Shown here: positions 7,897-16,147 of the stretch, piece by piece
Layout: every line of letters starts with the position of its first letter
Numbering within the stretch: the first letter of the stretch is position 1
Source of the DNA: Microbacterium sp. SMR1
GTDB taxonomy: Bacteria; Actinomycetota; Actinomycetes; Actinomycetales; Microbacteriaceae
Assembly: GCF_003289625.1 (NCBI RefSeq)
Contig: NZ_QMBN01000002.1
Location: 1 to 54,230, forward strand
DNA: 54,230 nt
Direction: 5' to 3'
Notes under the pieces: generated by a model
Told to the model about the DNA's origin: nothing
Database searches by the model: none
The model's input: the letters and a program-made list of their open reading frames with translations, nothing else
Made by a program: the position numbers and the translations under genes

Positions 7897-8973
7897 ATGA
7901 CATCCCCCCGAACCCTGACGCCCGGTCTCCCCTTCCTGTGGGAGCGGGCTCGACGCGTCAACCCGAGCAGCCTCGTCGCCCGCGCGCGGCGGGCCGGACA
8001 GCGGCACGGCCGCAGCACGCTCGGCGTCGTCGTCGACATGCTCTGGCAGGCCGGGGCGCGGGGCGTCGGGTTCCAGGACTACATCGACTACGACTTCGCC
8101 ATGCTCACCCGTGCTGAGCGCGCGACCTACATGACGAGCCCCGTCTCGCACCGCCTCGCAGTGCGGTTCGACGATCCGGCCTACCGGCACCTCTTCCACG
8201 ACAAGATCGCCTTCAACGACACCTTCGCCCCGCACCTGCAGCGCGAGTGGCTGGTCGTGACTGCCGACAACGCCGACGACGTGCGCGCCTTCGCACTGCG
8301 GCACGGCACGATCGTCACGAAGGAGCCGATGGGACGCGCAGGCCTCGGCGTGCATCGCTACGTCGCCCACGACGTCACCGACTGGACGCGGTTCCACCGC
8401 GGACTGCTGGAGCGGGGCGAGACACTCGTCGAAGAGGTCATCCGCCAGCACGACGAGCTCGCGGCCCTCTGCCGCGGCACCGTCAACACGACGCGCGTGA
8501 CGACCTACTTCGACGGCGAGCGGACGCACGTGCTCGCGATGGCCCAGAAGTTCGGCCGCGGCGCGGTGAGCGACCAGAACGCCTTCGGCGGCTTCTACGC
8601 AATGCTCGACGAGACCGGCCGCGCCACGGGAGACGGCTACGACTCGAACGACCGCGTGTACCCGACACATCCCGACAGCGGCATCCGCATCGCCGACTTC
8701 CGCCTGCCGATGTTCGACGAGGTGCTCGATTTCGTCGACCGACTCGCGCGCGTCGTGCCGCAGGTGCGCTACGTCGGCTGGGACATCGCGGTCTCCCCGA
8801 CCGGCCCCGTGCTCGTCGAGGGCAACTGGGCGGCGGGCGTCTACGAGAACAAGCCGAGCGCGACCGGGATCCGCACGGGACACAAGCCGCGCTACCTCGC
8901 GGCGATCGATGCGGATGCCGCCGGGTCGGGGTCATCGCTTCCGCGGACGGCCGCGGCGCGCGCCGCGGCCTGA
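7897..8973 (+). CDS. ATP-grasp protein, sugar-transfer-associated type
   Basis: 358 residues resembling the ATPgrasp_ST family, found with sugar transferases and surface polysaccharide genes. Visible blocks: an N-terminal helical part, TIVTKEPMGRAGLGVHRY (nucleotide-binding loop), TLVEEVIRQHDELA, the Arg-containing NTTRVTTYF, and the metal-binding end YVGWDIAVSPTGPVLVEGN. GAGGA precedes the ATG by 6-7 bases. It is the only non-flagellar family between fliC and fliW, and it converges on fliW with a 17-base gap. Modification of flagellin or of a surface glycan is a reasonable guess, not shown. No glycosyltransferase gene lies nearby. Confidence 0.75.
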   Translation: MTSPRTLTPGLPFLWERARRVNPSSLVARARRAGQRHGRSTLGVVVDMLWQAGARGVGFQDYIDYDFAMLTRAERATYMTSPVSHRLAVRFDDPAYRHLFHDKIAFNDTFAPHLQREWLVVTADNADDVRAFALRHGTIVTKEPMGRAGLGVHRYVAHDVTDWTRFHRGLLERGETLVEEVIRQHDELAALCRGTVNTTRVTTYFDGERTHVLAMAQKFGRGAVSDQNAFGGFYAMLDETGRATGDGYDSNDRVYPTHPDSGIRIADFRLPMFDEVLDFVDRLARVVPQVRYVGWDIAVSPTGPVLVEGNWAAGVYENKPSATGIRTGHKPRYLAAIDADAAGSGSSLPRTAAARAAA

Positions 8974-8990
8974 GACGGGCCGGGCCGGGG

Positions 8991-9359
8991 TCAGGCCAAC
9001 AGGGCACGGACGGGCAGGTCCTGCCCCTCGAGGATGACCTGCGCCGCGACGCCGGTGCGCCGGTTGATCACGACGGGGGCGAGGAGATTCACGCCGATGC
9101 CCTCGTCCGTCATCCGCGCCACCACGAGCACCCGGGCATCCGCCGGCTCGGACAGTCCCAGGTCGGCGACGTTCGCGTCGGAGAGCGTCGGCGCGTAGTC
9201 GTCGATGACGGCCCCCGGATCGACGGCGAACAGCCGCACCCCCGGGTCGTCGGCGGCCGTCAGCGCGTAGAGGCCTCCGGCGCTGTCGACCTCGTCGAGG
9301 GAGAACGACGTGTGCGGCGACAGCCCGGGGGGCGGCGTCACGAACTGGAGCGCGGTCAT
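8991..9359 (-). CDS. fliW: flagellar assembly factor FliW
   Basis: 122 residues, about average for FliW. Known role: it binds free flagellin and, when released by flagellin export, sequesters CsrA so that flagellin mRNA is translated. Recognisable blocks are LYALTAADDPGVRLFAVDP and VNLLAPVVINRRTGVAAQVIL. It is the last gene of the minus-strand flgN-flgK-flgL-fliW operon; its start overlaps the flgL stop by 4 bases. With csrA at 33896 and the structured fliC leader it completes a partner-switch circuit within this cluster. Confidence 0.92.
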   Translation of the reverse strand: MTALQFVTPPPGLSPHTSFSLDEVDSAGGLYALTAADDPGVRLFAVDPGAVIDDYAPTLSDANVADLGLSEPADARVLVVARMTDEGIGVNLLAPVVINRRTGVAAQVILEGQDLPVRALLA

Positions 9360-10237
9360 CGGAGGAAGTCCATCAGCGTCGGCTGCATCACCCGCGCGGT
9401 GACCGCGAGGGCTGACTGGTAGACGAGCTCCTGCGACTTCAGGGCGACGAGCACCTCGACGGTGTCGATGTCCTCGACCGCCGCGCGCTGCGCCTCGAGG
9501 GACACCGTCGCGTCGGCCGCCGCGTCTTTGGCTCGCATGATCTGATTCTGCCTCGCCCCCACCGTGCCCTGCACCCCCAGCATCGCGTTCATGCGGTCGT
9601 CGATCTGGTCGATGCGGCCGCGCATGTCGGCTCCGCCGCGCAGATCGGCGACGATCGATCCGATCAGGGCGAAGACCGAGTCCTCGCCCGAGCCGAACAC
9701 CTCCGCGCCGCTCGCGTCGACGCGCACCGTCTCGCCGTCGGCGACGCGTCGGCGCACCTCGCTGCCCGGCACGCCCGCGAACGTGAAGTCGGCTGCGAAG
9801 GCGCTGCCCTCGGTGGTGCCGGCGAAGACGGAGCGTCCGAGCAGCGTCGTGTTCGCCTGGGCGAAGAGCTCATCGGCGATGGTCTCGAGCTCGAGCGCGA
9901 TCGCCTCGCGCGCGTTGGCGTCGAGTGCCCCCGAGTTCGCGCCGCGCAGGGTGAGGTCGCGCGCACGCCCGAGCAGTGACGTCGAGGCCGAGATGGCGTT
10001 GTCGACGGTCGTCACCCAAGTGAGGCCGTCGCCGATGTTGCGCGCGTACTGGGCGTTCCGGTGCTGGGCCGCGTGGAGGTCGAGAGCGGCCGACGCGGCG
10101 GCGGGGTCGTCGGACGGGGCGGCGAACGCCCGCTGCGAGGTCGCCTGGTTCTGGAGGCGGGACAGGTCGTTCAGGCCCGACTGCAGGTTCCGCAGGGCGG
10201 ACTGCGCGAGCGTCTGCGATGTGACTCGGCTGATCAT
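9356..10237 (-). CDS. flgL: flagellar hook-associated protein 3
   Basis: 293 residues. Hook-filament junction protein. The flagellin-like N-terminus MISRVTSQTLAQSALRNLQ and a C-terminal helix (LVYQSALAVTARVMQPTLMDFL) are present. I chose the ATG at 10237, which matches the family N-terminus; the open frame extends 27 codons further upstream, into flgK, as low-complexity sequence. It lies 13 bases after flgK and overlaps fliW by 4 bases. Confidence 0.92.
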   Translation of the reverse strand: MISRVTSQTLAQSALRNLQSGLNDLSRLQNQATSQRAFAAPSDDPAAASAALDLHAAQHRNAQYARNIGDGLTWVTTVDNAISASTSLLGRARDLTLRGANSGALDANAREAIALELETIADELFAQANTTLLGRSVFAGTTEGSAFAADFTFAGVPGSEVRRRVADGETVRVDASGAEVFGSGEDSVFALIGSIVADLRGGADMRGRIDQIDDRMNAMLGVQGTVGARQNQIMRAKDAAADATVSLEAQRAAVEDIDTVEVLVALKSQELVYQSALAVTARVMQPTLMDFLR

Positions 10238-10250
10238 GGCGCTCCGGATG

Positions 10251-11654
10251 TCAGCGGCCGACGAGGCCGGTGCGGTTGATGAGGATGTCGAGGGCTTCGT
10301 CGACGGCGGTGAGCACACGCGCCGCTGCCTGGTAGGCGGTCTGGTACGTCAGCAGACTCATGGTCTCCTCGTCGTTGTCGACGCCGGCGACCGACTGCTG
10401 CGCGGCCGCCGCGGCGACCGCCGTCGTCTCGGCGCGCGCGGCCCGTCCCGATTCGGCGGCGGTGGCGACCGCGAGACGCGAGACGACATCGCTCCACAGC
10501 GCGTCGGGTCCGTCAGACCGCTTCCCGATGCCCGACAGGGCGTCGGCGTTCCCGCCGTCGAGAGCGCCCGCACCGGGAGCGGCGATCGCCAAGTCGTCGC
10601 GGCCGCGGGGTACGACGCTGAGCGCGAGCGCAGCGGGCGTGTCCGCCGCGACGGCGAAGAAGTCTCCTCCCGCGGCGCCCGACGCGGTCGACCCGAGCCG
10701 GTGCTGCGCGTTCACCGTCGTGGCGAGGGATGCCGCGAGGTCGTTGTACGACGCCGCGAGCCCCGCCAGCACTCCGCCGGACTCGGCGGGGGCGAGCACC
10801 GACAGGGTGCCGGCCAGCTCACCGCTGGAGACCCCGACGGGCGGAGCACCGGGCTCGCGCCAGGCGAGCACGACCGGCTCATCCGCGCCGATGGAGCGGG
10901 GACCGATGACCTCGAGCTCGCGGGCTCGCGTGCCCGAGACGAGGGCGTTCCCGTCGACCCTCAGGGTGAGGGTGCCGTCGGACTCCACCGTGCCGACGGC
11001 GCCCGAGAGCCGCGAGACGGTCTGCGCGAGCAGGTTCCGCCGGTCGATGAGCTCGTTCGCGGAGCCGCCCGCGACGCCGACCTCGCGGATCCCGGCGTTG
11101 AGCTCGGCGATCTCGGCCGCGGCGGCGTTGATCTGATCGACCGTCAGCTCGGCGGCGTCGCGCGCCGACGACCACTGCTCGGCGACGGAGCGGTATCCGT
11201 CGGCGATCCGTGCGACGAGGGTCTCACCCCGGGTCACGACGGCGGCGGCAGCCGCCGTGGAGTCGGGAGCGTTCGACAGGTCCTGCCATGCGGTCCACAG
11301 CTGCGAGAGCTGGTCGGCGAGGCCGTTCTTGCCCGGCTCGGCGAGCGAGGCCTCGGCGCGCACCGCGGCCTGTGCACGGGCGGACCAGTAGCCGGATGCC
11401 GCGAGGGTGTCGCGGACCCGCGCATCGAGCACCGCATCGCCCAGCCGCGCGATCCCGTCGACGGAGACGCCCTGGCCGGCGACCGGTCCGAAGCGCGTCG
11501 CGCCCGCCGGCGGCGCGACCGCGGACGTCTCCAGCCGCTGCCGCGTGTATCCGGGCGTCAGCTGGTTGGCGACGTTCTGTCCCGCGAGGTCCATGCCGCG
11601 CCGCGCCGCGGCGAGCGCACTCGCGGCCGTCCCCAACCCGCTGAATGTCGACAT
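10251..11654 (-). CDS. flgK: flagellar hook-associated protein 1
   Basis: 467 residues. First hook-filament junction protein, exported by the flagellar apparatus. The N-terminal rod/hook-type block (MSTFSGLGTAASALAAARRG, then NVANQLTPGYTRQR) and the C-terminal coiled-coil block (LLTYQTAYQAAARVLTAVDEALD) are both conserved. I chose the ATG at 11654, which matches the family start; the frame stays open upstream across flgN. Second gene of the flgN-flgK-flgL-fliW operon. Confidence 0.93.
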   Translation of the reverse strand: MSTFSGLGTAASALAAARRGMDLAGQNVANQLTPGYTRQRLETSAVAPPAGATRFGPVAGQGVSVDGIARLGDAVLDARVRDTLAASGYWSARAQAAVRAEASLAEPGKNGLADQLSQLWTAWQDLSNAPDSTAAAAAVVTRGETLVARIADGYRSVAEQWSSARDAAELTVDQINAAAAEIAELNAGIREVGVAGGSANELIDRRNLLAQTVSRLSGAVGTVESDGTLTLRVDGNALVSGTRARELEVIGPRSIGADEPVVLAWREPGAPPVGVSSGELAGTLSVLAPAESGGVLAGLAASYNDLAASLATTVNAQHRLGSTASGAAGGDFFAVAADTPAALALSVVPRGRDDLAIAAPGAGALDGGNADALSGIGKRSDGPDALWSDVVSRLAVATAAESGRAARAETTAVAAAAAQQSVAGVDNDEETMSLLTYQTAYQAAARVLTAVDEALDILINRTGLVGR

Positions 11655-11662
11655 CTGCGTCC

Positions 11663-12145
11663 TCACATCTCCCGGTCGACGATGCGCGCGGTGTCCTCGC
11701 GGACTCGCCCACCGCCCGTGGTGTACTCGCCCGTGCCGGACTCGAGTCCGGCGAGCGTCTCGTCCACTGCGCGACTGGCTGCGCGCAGGTGCGTCTCGTT
11801 CGCCTCTTTCAGCTGCGAGACCTCGGCCATGCGTTCGGTGAGCGCGGCGCGGTGCTCGGCGAAGACATCCCGCCACGTGCCGGTCGGGGCCGAATCGAGC
11901 AGCTCCGACAGCGTGGCGGCTTCGGGCACGCCCCACTCGCGCGCGACGGCGGCCACCTCGACGTCGCGGCCGAGGCCCGACTCGCGCAGCTCCTCCAGGA
12001 CGCGCTCGATCTCGCGCGACGCGAGATGGATCCAGCGCGTGTTCCCGGCCTCGAGCAGCAGGCGCTGCTCCTCGAGTTTGAAGATCAGCATCTCGAGCAG
12101 CTCGCGTTCGCGCCACAGCTGCATCGACAGTTCATTAGCTCCCAA
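11663..12145 (-). CDS. flgN: FlgN-type export chaperone
   Basis: About 160 residues, all helical, matching FlgN (QLWRERELLEMLIFKLEEQRL, then a long Glu/Arg/Leu-rich helix pair). Known role: chaperone for FlgK and FlgL, which are the next genes. I chose the TTG at 12145 because AAGGGGG stands 5 bases before it. ATG at 12124 (MQLWRER) and ATG at 12226 are alternatives; the last lies at the predicted transcription start. First gene of the minus-strand late operon. Confidence 0.8.
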   Translation of the reverse strand: MGANELSMQLWRERELLEMLIFKLEEQRLLLEAGNTRWIHLASREIERVLEELRESGLGRDVEVAAVAREWGVPEAATLSELLDSAPTGTWRDVFAEHRAALTERMAEVSQLKEANETHLRAASRAVDETLAGLESGTGEYTTGGGRVREDTARIVDREM

Positions 12146-12232
12146 GGTGTCCCCCTTACCTGAGCAGCCCCCCATGGACCGCATCGAACGACTCGCTCTT
12201 CCGACGAACCGTTCTGAAGCGATCATCCTCGT

Positions 12233-12259
12233 CTATCGGCCGATGAGTCGATCCCGTTA
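12233..12259 (-). promoter_or_regulatory. sigma-28 promoter of flgN-flgK-flgL-fliW
   Basis: Read on the minus strand: TAAC (12259-12256), 15 bases, GCCGATAG (12240-12233). Same spacing as the plus-strand sigma-28 sites. The expected start is near 12226, giving a leader of about 80 bases to the TTG of flgN. Confidence 0.85.
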
Positions 12260-12278
12260 CATCTGCTCAGGATTCCGT

Positions 12279-12306
12279 ATGAGATGTTTCTCATTTTGCT
12301 TATGAT
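12279..12306 (+). promoter_or_regulatory. probable fliA promoter with palindrome
   Basis: An AT-rich island in otherwise GC-rich sequence. TATGAT at 12301-12306 fits a housekeeping -10 box and is preceded by TTGCT. The palindrome ATGAGA-TGTT-TCTCAT (12279-12294) covers the -35 region and looks like an operator. ATG codons inside this stretch are therefore unlikely to start fliA. The regulator is unknown. Confidence 0.5.
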
Positions 12307-12379
12307 GGCCTCAGCCGGCGTGACGGCTTCCGCGAATTCGGGCCGCGGAAGCGGGTGCACGCCACGAAAGAGGCCCCCC

Positions 12380-13186
12380 TTGCACATCCTCGGTCACGCG
12401 GAACGCAATCGACTCATCGAAGAGAACCTGCCCCTCGTGGGCTATCTGGCGCGGGATCTGCACTCGCGGGCCACGCACGTGCCGCTGGATGAGCTGGCGT
12501 CGGTCGGCGCCCTCGCCCTCGTGACGGCCGCCGACGCGTTCGACCCCGCCCTCGGTGTTCCCTTCGGCGCGTACGCACGGCGCCGCATCCTCGGCGCGTT
12601 CGCCGATGAGATGCGATCGATGGACTGGGCCTCGCGCGGCATCCGCAAGCGCATCAAGGAGACCACGGCCGTCCGCGACACCCTGACCGCTCGCCTCGGC
12701 CGTGTCGCCGGTGTCGACGAGATCGCGGCCACGATGGGCCTGCCGCGTGCGGCGGTCGTCGAAGCCCTCGACGACGCGGCGCGCACGGTGACGAGCATCG
12801 ACGACGCGACGGCGCTCGAGGTGCCGAGCCCGATGGTCCTGCCCGACGAGGCCGCCGTGCTCCGCGAACGGCGCGACGTGCTCGAGCGCGCCGTGGCGGC
12901 TCTCCCCGACCGCATGAGGGCCATCGTCCAGGCTGTCTACATCGACGAGCGCCCCGTCAAGGAGATCGCGGCCGAGCTGGGCGTCTCGCACTCCGCCGTC
13001 TCGCAGCAGCGTGCCGAAGCCATCCGGCTGCTCCGCGACGCCCTGGAGCGGTTCGCGGCCGAGGAGCAGGCCGAACCCATCTCACGGGTCTCGGTCGAGA
13101 CGCGCGAGGCGTACTTCGCCCGCATCACCGCGATGGTGCCCCGCAGCGGCCGCGGCGTGGCGCCGGCGGCATCCGTCGCGCTCTGA
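12380..13186 (+). CDS. fliA: flagellar sigma factor, sigma-28
   Basis: About 268 residues from the TTG at 12380 (AAGAGG six bases before). Region 2 (HAERNRLIEENLPLVGYLAR, DELASVGALALVTAADAFDP, FGAYARRRILGAFADEMRSMDW), region 3 and the region 4 helix-turn-helix (VKEIAAELGVSHSAVSQQRAEAIRLLRDAL) are clear. It directs RNA polymerase to late flagellar promoters; six candidate targets lie in this window. ATG at 12284 or 12302/12305 is possible by frame but falls in the promoter island. No FlgM anti-sigma gene was found here. Confidence 0.93.
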   Translation: MHILGHAERNRLIEENLPLVGYLARDLHSRATHVPLDELASVGALALVTAADAFDPALGVPFGAYARRRILGAFADEMRSMDWASRGIRKRIKETTAVRDTLTARLGRVAGVDEIAATMGLPRAAVVEALDDAARTVTSIDDATALEVPSPMVLPDEAAVLRERRDVLERAVAALPDRMRAIVQAVYIDERPVKEIAAELGVSHSAVSQQRAEAIRLLRDALERFAAEEQAEPISRVSVETREAYFARITAMVPRSGRGVAPAASVAL

Positions 13187-13200
13187 CGCGTCGCGCCGGC

Positions 13201-13227
13201 TAACGATCCCGCCCGCACGGTCGATAG
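13201..13227 (+). promoter_or_regulatory. sigma-28 promoter of fliD operon
   Basis: TAAC (13201-13204), 15 bases, GTCGATAG (13220-13227). The expected start near 13234 gives a 46-base leader to the fliD ATG. Confidence 0.85.
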
Positions 13228-13279
13228 AGCGAACGGACGGCGCGCACGCGGCCGCACCGACGAACGACAGGACGGGCAC

Positions 13280-14659
13280 ATGGCGATCTCGATCGACGGC
13301 CTCGCCTCGAAACTCGACACCAAGGCGATCATCGACGCGCTCATGAACGTCGAGCGCCTGCCGCGGACGATCCTCAGCGCCAAGTCCGACGACCGCAAAG
13401 CCGTCATCGCCCAGCTGCAGGCGCTCAACGCGTCGCTGCAGTCGTTGGCGACGAAGGCGAAGGATGCCGCCGGCCCGACGGCGCTCCTGCAACGGACGGC
13501 GACGAGCTCCGACGACAGCCTCACGGTGACGGCATCCGCGGGGGCCCCGGTCCTGCGCGCCGACGTCGTCGTCGACCGTGTCGCCACCGCCCACAGCGTC
13601 GTCACGGGGGCCTTCGGCTCGGCAACGGACGATCCGCTCGTCTTCACGGTGCTCGGCGCCGACGGCGAGCCCGTCGAGGTCCGACCGACCTCGGGCGCCG
13701 CAGCCGACATCGCGCACGCGCTGAGCGCGACCGGCACCGGCATCACCGCGTCGGCGGTGTCGGCGGGCGTCGATGCGGACGGTCAGGCCCTGTGGCGCCT
13801 GCAGATCACCGCGACCGAGACGGGCGCCGAGAACGCGTTCCAGGTGTTCCGCGGCGACGCGGCAGCGGTCGCGGCAGGCACGGCGAGCGACCTCGCCACG
13901 GAACCCGGATCGGCGATCGTGACGGTGGGCGCGGATGCGCAGGTGCGTCTGTGGGCGGGAACCGCCGCCGAGCAGACCGTGACCTCGGCGAGCAGCACCT
14001 TCACGTCCCTGTTCGCCGGCGTCGACGTGACGGTGACCCGGGCGGCGGCCACGCCGGTCTCAGTCACCGTGGCCGCGGACGCCGATGGCAGCGCGGCCGC
14101 CGCGAAGGCGTTCGTCACCCAGATCGGCACGCTGCTGGCGGGCATCGCCCGCGGGTCCACCGCCACGGCCGCCACGAACCCGGGCCAGCAGACGACCCTC
14201 GGCGTGTTCACGGGCGACAGCACCGTGCGCGCGCTCCACCAGGCGCTCACCGGCGCCGTGCAGCTGCCGCTCGACGGGGTCGCCCCCTCGACGATGGGCC
14301 TGAGCGTCGACCGGTGGGGCGCGCTGACCTTCGACCAGGAGGCGTTCGCGAAAGCCCTCGCCGACGACCCCGCCGGCGTGCAGCAGGTCTTCGCGGGGGT
14401 CGCGGCGCGGGTCCAGGATGTCGCCGAGCGCTACTCCGACAAGTACGAGGGCCTGCTCACGGCCCGCATCACGGGGCAGGAGTCCGAGGTGAAGATGCTC
14501 GGCGAGCAGCTGGCGCGCTGGGACCTGCGGCTCGAGCAGCGCCGAGAGACCCTCGAACGCACGTACGCCGCAATGGAGACGATGCTCTCGCGGCTGCAGA
14601 CCCAGTCGTCGTACCTCGAGTCGCAGCTGTCGGCCCTGTCGGGAACGGCGAAGAAGTGA
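13280..14659 (+). CDS. fliD: flagellar filament cap protein
   Basis: 459 residues. The cap at the filament tip guides flagellin folding. The N-terminal FliD_N block (SIDGLASKLDTKAIIDALMN), a long Ala/Val-rich middle, and the C-terminal FliD_C coiled coil (KYEGLLTARITGQESEVKML, then a heptad-like run ending LESQLSAL) are present. AGGACGGG precedes the ATG. First of three genes joined by 4-base GTGA overlaps (fliD, fliS, fliT-like). Confidence 0.94.
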   Translation: MAISIDGLASKLDTKAIIDALMNVERLPRTILSAKSDDRKAVIAQLQALNASLQSLATKAKDAAGPTALLQRTATSSDDSLTVTASAGAPVLRADVVVDRVATAHSVVTGAFGSATDDPLVFTVLGADGEPVEVRPTSGAAADIAHALSATGTGITASAVSAGVDADGQALWRLQITATETGAENAFQVFRGDAAAVAAGTASDLATEPGSAIVTVGADAQVRLWAGTAAEQTVTSASSTFTSLFAGVDVTVTRAAATPVSVTVAADADGSAAAAKAFVTQIGTLLAGIARGSTATAATNPGQQTTLGVFTGDSTVRALHQALTGAVQLPLDGVAPSTMGLSVDRWGALTFDQEAFAKALADDPAGVQQVFAGVAARVQDVAERYSDKYEGLLTARITGQESEVKMLGEQLARWDLRLEQRRETLERTYAAMETMLSRLQTQSSYLESQLSALSGTAKK

Positions 14660-15033
14660 ACGCCGCCCTCCGCGCGCAGCAGCGCTATCGCGAAGAGACG
14701 ATCCTCTCGGCGAGCCCGTCGCGCCTCGTCACGCTCCTGTTCGACCGGCTGCTCCTCGACGTCGAACGCGGAGAGGCGGCGCAGCGGTCGGGGGACTGGC
14801 AGACGGCCAACGAGCAGCTGCAGCACGCGCAGCGGATCCTCGTCGAGCTGACCGGCTCGCTCGACGACAGCTGGAGCGGATCGGCGGCGCTCCGGGCCGT
14901 CTACGACTACATCACCCGCACGCTCATCGGGGCGAACATCGGGCGCGATCCCGAGCGCACCCGCGAATGCCGCGATCTCATCGCCCCCCTGCGCGAGGCG
15001 TGGCACGGCGCGGCGGAAGCGGCGCCCGCGTGA
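14656..15033 (+). CDS. fliS: flagellin export chaperone FliS
   Basis: 125 residues. Binds the flagellin C-terminus before export. The family start ALRAQQRYREETILSASPSRL VTLLFDRLL and the helix DWQTANEQLQHAQRILVEL are present, ending in LIAPLREAW. The GTG start overlaps the fliD stop by 4 bases (GTGA). The role follows directly from family and position. Confidence 0.93.
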   Translation: MNAALRAQQRYREETILSASPSRLVTLLFDRLLLDVERGEAAQRSGDWQTANEQLQHAQRILVELTGSLDDSWSGSAALRAVYDYITRTLIGANIGRDPERTRECRDLIAPLREAWHGAAEAAPA

Positions 15034-15290
15034 CCTGGTCCGACCTGCTCGACGGGCTCGAGGCGGAGCTCGCTGCAGACACCTCCCCGGCTCAGCCGTG
15101 GCACGCGCCCGCGAATCTCGGCCCGATCCCGGCGCACCTCGAAGACCGGGCCCGGGCGATCCTGCGCGCGCAGGCCGATCGCGCGCGGGCGTTGCACGCC
15201 GAACAGGACGCCCTGCGCGGACACCTCGACGCGCTCGATCGCATCCCGCAGTCACAGCCGGACGCCGTCTACCTCGACGTCGACGGCTGA
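15030..15290 (+). CDS. small FliT-like protein, candidate chaperone
   Basis: 86 residues starting VTWSDLLDGLEAEL, with a Pro-containing loop, then a continuous Ala/Arg/Glu helix (HLEDRARAILRAQADRARAL). The GTG start overlaps the fliS stop by 4 bases, so it is almost certainly translated with fliS. FliT, the chaperone for FliD, occupies this place in other bacteria and is also a small helical protein. Sequence identity to FliT cannot be judged by eye, so the name is withheld. Confidence 0.7.
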   Translation: MTWSDLLDGLEAELAADTSPAQPWHAPANLGPIPAHLEDRARAILRAQADRARALHAEQDALRGHLDALDRIPQSQPDAVYLDVDG

Positions 15291-15319
15291 CCGGGCGCGC
15301 GGATCGCCGGATGCCCGTC

Positions 15320-15346
15320 TAACGGCGTCGCTGCGGCGGCCGATAG
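15320..15346 (+). promoter_or_regulatory. sigma-28-type promoter of flgB operon
   Basis: TAAC (15320-15323), 15 bases, GCCGATAG (15339-15346). The start is expected near 15353, 64 bases before the GTG of flgB. It would put basal-body genes under the same sigma factor as late genes. Confidence 0.85.
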
Positions 15347-15416
15347 GGGATGCTGAGCACGGATCGCTCATCCATCGGCCAGGGATCGGCCACATCGTTC
15401 GACGGAAGACGCCTTC

Positions 15417-15758
15417 GTGCTCGAATCTGTGACCACCACCGCGCTCACGAGCGCCCTCTCGGGCCTCGCCGAGCGCCAGCGCGCCATCGCGGACAACATC
15501 GCGAACGTCAACACCTCCGGCTACCGGGCCAAGGTCGTCAGCTTCGAGAGCGCTCTGGCTCGCTCGGTCGAGCGCGGCGACGGCGCCGTGACGGCGACCG
15601 TCCGCGAGTCGACCGCCCCCACCCGACTGAACGGCAACAACGTCAACCTCGACACCGAGACGCTCGCCAACATCGAGGCGGTGCTGCGGTACCAGTTCGC
15701 AGCGCAGGCCGTGGGCGGCACCTTCAGCTCGCTCCAGACCGCGATGAGGACCTCATGA
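15417..15758 (+). CDS. flgB: flagellar proximal rod protein FlgB
   Basis: 113 residues. Proximal rod subunit. The flagellar rod motif AERQRAIADNIANVNTSGYRAK is at residues ~18-39 and the C-terminal helix YQFAAQAVGGTFSSLQTAM closes the protein. The GTG start has GGAAG about nine bases upstream. First gene of a long operon (flgB, flgC, fliE, fliF, fliG, fliH, fliI, fliJ, fliK, flgD, flgE). Confidence 0.93.
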   Translation: MLESVTTTALTSALSGLAERQRAIADNIANVNTSGYRAKVVSFESALARSVERGDGAVTATVRESTAPTRLNGNNVNLDTETLANIEAVLRYQFAAQAVGGTFSSLQTAMRTS

Positions 15759-16147
15759 CCTTCGACGCCATCGGCATCGCCGGGTCGGGCCTGACGGCCC
15801 ACCGCACCTGGCTCGACGCCCTCAGCGACAACATCGCCAACATCAACACCGCCGTCGCGCCCGGCGACGACGCGTTCCGCCAGCGCTACATCGCGGTCGA
15901 GTCGGCCGGCGATCCCGGCGGCGTGCGCGTCGCGGGCGCCGTCTGGGGCGGCACGGAGGGCCGGCTCGTGCACGAGCCCAACAATCCGCTCGCCGACGCC
16001 GACGGCTACGTGCGCTACCCCGACATCGATCTCGGCGAGCAGATGAGCCACCTGATCCTCGCGCAGCGCGGCTACCAGGCCAACGCGGCGGTCGTCGACC
16101 GCGCGAAGACCACCTACGAGGCCGCGCTGCAGATCGGACGCCGCTGA
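15755..16147 (+). CDS. flgC: flagellar proximal rod protein FlgC
   Basis: 130 residues. Rod motif AHRTWLDALSDNIANINTA near the N-terminus, then the FlgC C-terminus YVRYPDIDLGEQMSHLILAQ RGYQANAAV. ATGA overlap with flgB and one-base overlap (TGATG) with fliE, typical of translational coupling. Confidence 0.94.
   Translation: MTFDAIGIAGSGLTAHRTWLDALSDNIANINTAVAPGDDAFRQRYIAVESAGDPGGVRVAGAVWGGTEGRLVHEPNNPLADADGYVRYPDIDLGEQMSHLILAQRGYQANAAVVDRAKTTYEAALQIGRR

Noticed and set aside
6832..8883. The znuC frame stays open for about 680 more codons upstream, antisense to fliC and the ATP-grasp gene
   Set aside because: Only the part to 6831 shows ABC-ATPase motifs. The rest is His/Arg/Val-rich shadow coding opposite two well-supported genes, common in high-GC DNA.
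9564..12305. A 913-codon open frame on the plus strand across flgL, flgK and flgN
   Set aside because: Ser/Arg/Pro-rich with no domain; it is antisense to three conserved flagellar genes.
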